A stretch of 14,375 bases of DNA from an uncultured Oscillospiraceae bacterium (lineage in GTDB: Bacteria > Bacillota > Clostridia > Oscillospirales > Oscillospiraceae). The position numbers and the translations under genes were made by a program. The stretch spans positions 1 through 14,375 of the forward strand of contig CAKUDE010000043.1 of NCBI GenBank assembly GCA_934645175.1. Direction: 5' to 3'. The notes under the pieces were generated by a model that saw only the letters and a program-made list of their open reading frames with translations, was not told the origin of the DNA and ran no database searches. Positions within the stretch are counted from its first letter, which is position 1; each line of letters opens with the position of its first letter. This document shows, piece after piece, positions 14,201 to 14,375 of the stretch.

Positions 14201-14375
14201 TGATCCGTGCGATTGACGTACTGCTTGATTCCCGGAACCTGACCGACGCAGAGCGTGAGGAGCTTGTGCTTATCAGAGCGAAGCTCAATGCAATGCTGGA
14301 AGCGCTGGAGGCGAAGGAGCTGATCGGCAATACGTACACGGACGTGAGCGGACACTGGGCGTATGACGAGATCGT
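5275..14375 (+). CDS. Giant secreted S8 (subtilisin-family) protease with LRR array, helical stalk and SLH anchor; 3' end outside the window
   Basis: The frame is open for 3033 codons. AGGAGG (5260-5265) nine bases upstream fixes the start. Residues 1-31 are a signal peptide (KETRKGLSR, hydrophobic core, likely cut after ILA). Residues about 80-185 are an I9-like propeptide. The peptidase S8 domain, C5a-peptidase/lactocepin-like, follows: Asp221 (IIDTG), His325 (NDHGTH), oxyanion Asn427 (SAGN) and Ser646 (GTSMASP). All catalytic residues are present, so it should be active. A PA domain is inserted at about 490-610. Next come an Fn3-like domain (about 730-865, GFYGDWGKAP), a less clear beta-rich part, two Big_2 Ig-like domains (about 1153-1237 and 1244-1338), BspA-type leucine-rich repeats (about 1343-2310), a second Fn3-like domain (about 2381-2480), helical repeats (2483-3018) and the start of an SLH domain (from about 3019). 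Expected location is the cell surface, non-covalently bound to wall polymer. Substrate is unknown; the repeats suggest adhesion or substrate capture. Confidence 0.95.
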   Translation, partial: MKETRKGLSRLIAVLLVVALCLGILPAGILAVDTSTGNSEERYPLKLTDVTDSLTLAERLAFFEENMDPNVVSRSETPANDEIVKVIVTLETESLIDLRDQTDKNLTMLEFQQSKAAIAQLEKIAAMQSSVKETMQSKGIEGKYTFSYAALLAGFSAEVPYGTLDEIRQIDGVSSVVMCDVYYPAVMGEATLGSALSGAEIADFANDTPYQGAGMLVGIIDTGLDWQHEAFANAPMLQKLRKSALEKLLYKVEPYEENGVTKYNVSAYSYAALWYAQKNSKTELVLLTADDLYKSAKVPFAFDYADVDTDVIPTQDAVEKYGNDHGTHVAGIAAGKTVDGDGNVTFKGQASEAQLAIFKVFSDKSSGASTDTILAALNDALLLGVDVINMSLGSGGGFAAEQAGTLVAKYYDTVKAAGILLNCSAGNAYSSSRGGNAGDFASTSDPDTGIISSASSYPAALSVASVNASETKTFRVGTNHVAYTDAANQDFYKLLLGTDSERKIEYVMIPGAGEASDYEGIDVTGKIAVVKRGGLSFELKQINAAEAGAVGCIVYNNVDGYPINMAITDYRIPSAFVSRSAGAMMAEQQDKSVVLSANEAGIVSMSDFSSWGPLPSLELKPEITAPGGDIYSTLPFGQYGLMSGTSMASPYMAGTAAACLQYVNKLYPTMTAVEKQLLVNRLLMSTANILYDEYGVAYSPRKQGAGMSSLADAVATPAYLYVRGVDKTKIELGDDAQKTGVYTLRFVVKNLTGAELSYEINTIVQTETTGDDALYIVQAGHSLSPESETIRVSGGRLDGKTVTVPANGETGITVTVKLSDSDRAYLEQFPNGIYVEGFVELTAQDDPSLSIPFLGFYGDWGKAPILEDADIYNGKDVKMFATAPSGIYAMMYIFRLGTYPFVIPEGYDAPAVSADHISLDLGGGNGISNLYYLQAGMLRGAKNADVVIRDEDTGEIYAQWNELNVRKAMYNASTGQVRAGLIGEIWPPLTGSSSIGLIPNNTHMVYDATLYVDGYDSSDNVNNRYSFRFTSDCEMPYIVDRENLALYRGEDGRMYVDVVIADNFALAGATLYSAEWKMNASSGKKEIKPGSNYYGGIIPAVKDDGTSPGAYEPYTYTFDVTDYYKSFTEGCFYVLAYDYAMNETAYRVTLPKKSVTRITLNETEKTLPINGYFQLDATVEPDDATNQLLEWTSSDEDIVVVRDGLVSAKATGTATVTVTSVSDPEVTATCDITVTTEVGPAVPMSAFRLNYLKVSMIVGEVNTNTRLYAYSPFNATDLELEWSSADESIVTVEPNGTEPYVTQYAKLTAVGPGETIVTARAKNNPDAYAELTVVVTKGAEGGTFDIDGDVLRKYSGTDADVVIPDGIRVIADSAFTGNKYVQNVICPDSLKEIGVKAFFNCTNLKTVRLPETMDVIGESAFQNCKLLTSFGLDEKGVIPNGLTVINYRAFYGCNALEGDLVIPDGVTTIMGDAFYGCKKLTSITMADSVTTLDAATGGQFNGCDGVLRITLSAGLTELPKQCFMNAKSLIDLPDLKNVTSIGRACFQHMDSAISITIPASVTYLGDNAFAYADVLESVTVLGNPEFGKSTFSYDLALTSFTAPNLTTIGEEMLKNCTALKTFAVPDRVSFIGKNAFGNCSALESIIFPATYSAETLSVGLTPLSNCKAFKGFVIEEGANVKTDETGALYTADGKALVMLAPSFSGTSFTVPEGVETIGSGVFYNMTKLTSVTFPSTLKNIGDYAFYKCALTKVELPDSIETIGNNAFDTCASLTSVTFGANLISIGEYAFNKCAKLTAAEFGPALKTIGARAFSNCTKIAKFSVQEGLESIGDNAFNSCGEIVKILLPSTLTTLGKDAFYGCKKVTEIDCGGVTVIPQRAFYNCGKLTKLTMSDDVTEIGPSAFASCNLLADITWPSQLVTIGDTAFNYCRALKNLDLSGTKVETIGKSAFAQCYEARVLILPETIKTVGATAFNYLNYNKTGYVTEVNIPASLTFISKDAFNLANRLQNITVSEGNQVYTASNGVLFLKTGEIHIWPAANSTDVFTVPADVTSLPEKMFYNNKSIKTVYIHGNVTSIGANAFYGSNIERIVFEPSANGLVIGNYAFYGCSQLKSIELPYGTTEIGSQAFQRSALESIVLPDTVTKVGTTALAYMPNLKYVKLSAAMTEIPDRCFIEDTALEEITLPASIRKCGMTNNLNAYDGCTSLKNIFVEEGSRYFKSVDGVLYDANGATLRYYPEGRDDEKFTVPEGTIRIGARAFFGNEKLKAVVLPSTLVRIGTHAFASCTELKDFYFFGMTAPMLESTMSSTGPFANLTLYCNFIGIWATYIVNVGYEYQDYGINLYYLEGATGYDAYVWDKYFNTENGSVNVMTAGYFTPSDLTAVDDDAHNVQLDWTAVKQAAIEGITYTIERSVAVKVAGEQNTWDYEGFEIIAEGLTDCSFLDRSGLSFGLSYAYRVTAYNAKGETGPAAIVVLTIDEVTNDDEAAVLELIAKIEALKPTSELNHNDLEKTLALQAEYDALKDTQKALVVNYATLICAEAQCVTDAIHTYDLATVKSADETDIRTLLDHVARLLADAALDDDCKSALETAKTFADGLLARIAEVRGQMSEFGETISGYALTTVKSSDKTALETLLAKINALLASENLTEAERETVEANRDSVQALLDRIAEVQLAYTGIRTDADSYALDTVKSSDEANLRQLIARINELLATENLTDAEREQLLSDKALANALLDRIEEIGSSIDGLYERIMSYQVATIRSYNRSDVEKLLDEVVLLLAGQNLTTAERQKLDEAKAHAEALLARLAEVAQTLTDAIRISEQYVVESVKTSDYETILAVYTGAVALLKSDNLTESERTALVAAYNKLSDLLSQIDSIEGSLEALEDLIGRYTLRTVTSADEEDIALGGLLSAVLLNSDNLTEQERILVEGYAKKIDELLARIHMVAEEIDRVRGAYAELEDGKLTKDDRTTVTDLIRAIDVLLDSRNLTDAEREELVLIRAKLNAMLEALEAKELIGNTYTDVSGHWAYDEI
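9301..12320 (+). repeat. BspA-type (LRR_5) leucine-rich repeat array in the surface protease
   Basis: About 35 units of roughly 23 residues follow the pattern LTSVTFPSTLKNIGDYAFYKC: a beta strand, then I-G-x-x-A-F and often Cys. The array opens with the usual cap TFDIDGDVLRKYSGTDADVV (from 9301). Three units carry a longer hairpin insert marked GALYTADG (about 10330), GVLFLKTG (about 11347) and GVLYDANG (about 11947). BspA-type repeats form a curved solenoid and in known proteins bind host or matrix proteins. Here they are fused to an active-looking protease. Confidence 0.93.
12721..12927 (+). other. Divergent helical unit between the Fn3-like domain and the 68-residue repeats
   Basis: Residues about 2483-2551 contain LELIAKIEAL and the segment YDALKDTQKALVVNYATL. 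The latter pattern is common in small helical modules of Firmicutes surface proteins. It is 69 residues long, close to the repeats that follow, but lacks their YxLxTVKSxD and NLTxxER landmarks. It probably caps the stalk. Confidence 0.6.
12928..14328 (+). repeat. Seven tandem 68-residue helical repeats (stalk)
   Basis: The repeats begin at 12928, 13132, 13336, 13540, 13744 and 13948, exactly 204 bases apart. The seventh keeps phase by its NLT motif (nominal start 14152). Landmarks by repeat position are Tyr1, Val/Ile6, Ser8, Asp10, a leucine pair near 24-25, NLT at 29-31, ER at 34-35, LL at 48-49 and RI at 51-52. Each unit would form a bundle of about three helices. Repeat 1 has lost the NLT motif. 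Repeat 7 has an altered beginning. No insertions or deletions are seen in the motif phase. Position between LRR/Fn3 domains and SLH suggests a spacer or stalk. Confidence 0.93.
14329..14375 (+). other. Start of an SLH (S-layer homology) domain, cut by the window edge
   Basis: The residues YTDVSGHWAYDEI (from 14335) match the opening of SLH domains (FxDVxxHWAxxxI). SLH domains usually come in threes and bind pyruvylated secondary cell-wall polymer, so more should follow beyond the window. This implies wall anchoring without sortase. Confidence 0.88.

Noticed and set aside
12928..14328. CRISPR or simple tandem DNA repeat reading of the 204-base periodicity
   Set aside because: The periodicity is at protein level in an open frame. 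The nucleotide copies have diverged and there are no short identical repeats with unique spacers.
13126..14355. A 409-codon minus-strand open frame opposite the helical repeats
   Set aside because: Same register shadow as the longer antisense frame. Its repeated LGQV/RIGK-like phrases mirror the sense 68-residue repeats.

Overview
The window looks like chromosomal DNA from a Gram-positive gut-type Clostridia (Oscillospiraceae-like). This is an inference from strong AGGAGG ribosome binding sites, sigma-A promoters with TTGACA/TATAAT boxes, U-tract terminators, tRNA genes that encode CCA, GC-rich codon use in the largest gene, and surface-protein modules (S8 protease, BspA-type leucine-rich repeats, SLH anchor) common in that group. 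No marker gene in the window fixes the species.

Layout. Positions 1-172 hold the 5' end of an unrecognised minus-strand gene that leaves the window. It is preceded (minus sense) by two hairpin/leader units that look like copies of each other. A plus-strand terminator (397-436) follows, then a strong extended -10 promoter (554-582) driving a two-tRNA operon: a CAU tRNA (elongator Met or Ile2) and tRNA-Trp, closed by a strong terminator. Next come a P-loop nucleotide-kinase-like gene (939-1487), a MerR regulator with a GyrI-like effector domain (1576-2391) behind a promoter with a MerR-type 19-bp spacer, and a TetR regulator plus CPBP intramembrane protease operon (2549-3881) whose promoter carries a palindrome over the -10 box. 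A bidirectional terminator separates this operon from a convergent minus-strand membrane protein of the CmpB/putative ABC permease family (4036-4692). A gene-free stretch of about 580 bases, rich in small inverted repeats, holds the promoter of that gene and the promoter of the next.

From 5275 to the window end one plus-strand gene stays open for 3033 codons and runs out of the window. It encodes a secreted subtilisin-family (S8) protease. Module order: signal peptide, I9-like propeptide, catalytic domain split by a PA domain, Fn3-like domain, two Ig-like Big_2 domains, about 35 BspA-type leucine-rich repeats, a second Fn3-like domain, seven helical repeats of exactly 68 residues, and the beginning of an SLH domain. 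The likely job is a giant cell-wall-anchored protease/adhesin held away from the cell by a helical stalk.

The regulators appear to be local: MerR probably controls itself (target unknown), and TetR probably controls itself and the CPBP protease. Nothing in the window links them to the surface protease. The most notable observations are the architecture and isometric stalk repeats of the giant protease, a possible internal start giving a free effector domain from the MerR gene, the probable TetR operator, and a 1723-codon antisense open frame explained by avoidance of TTA, CTA and TCA codons.
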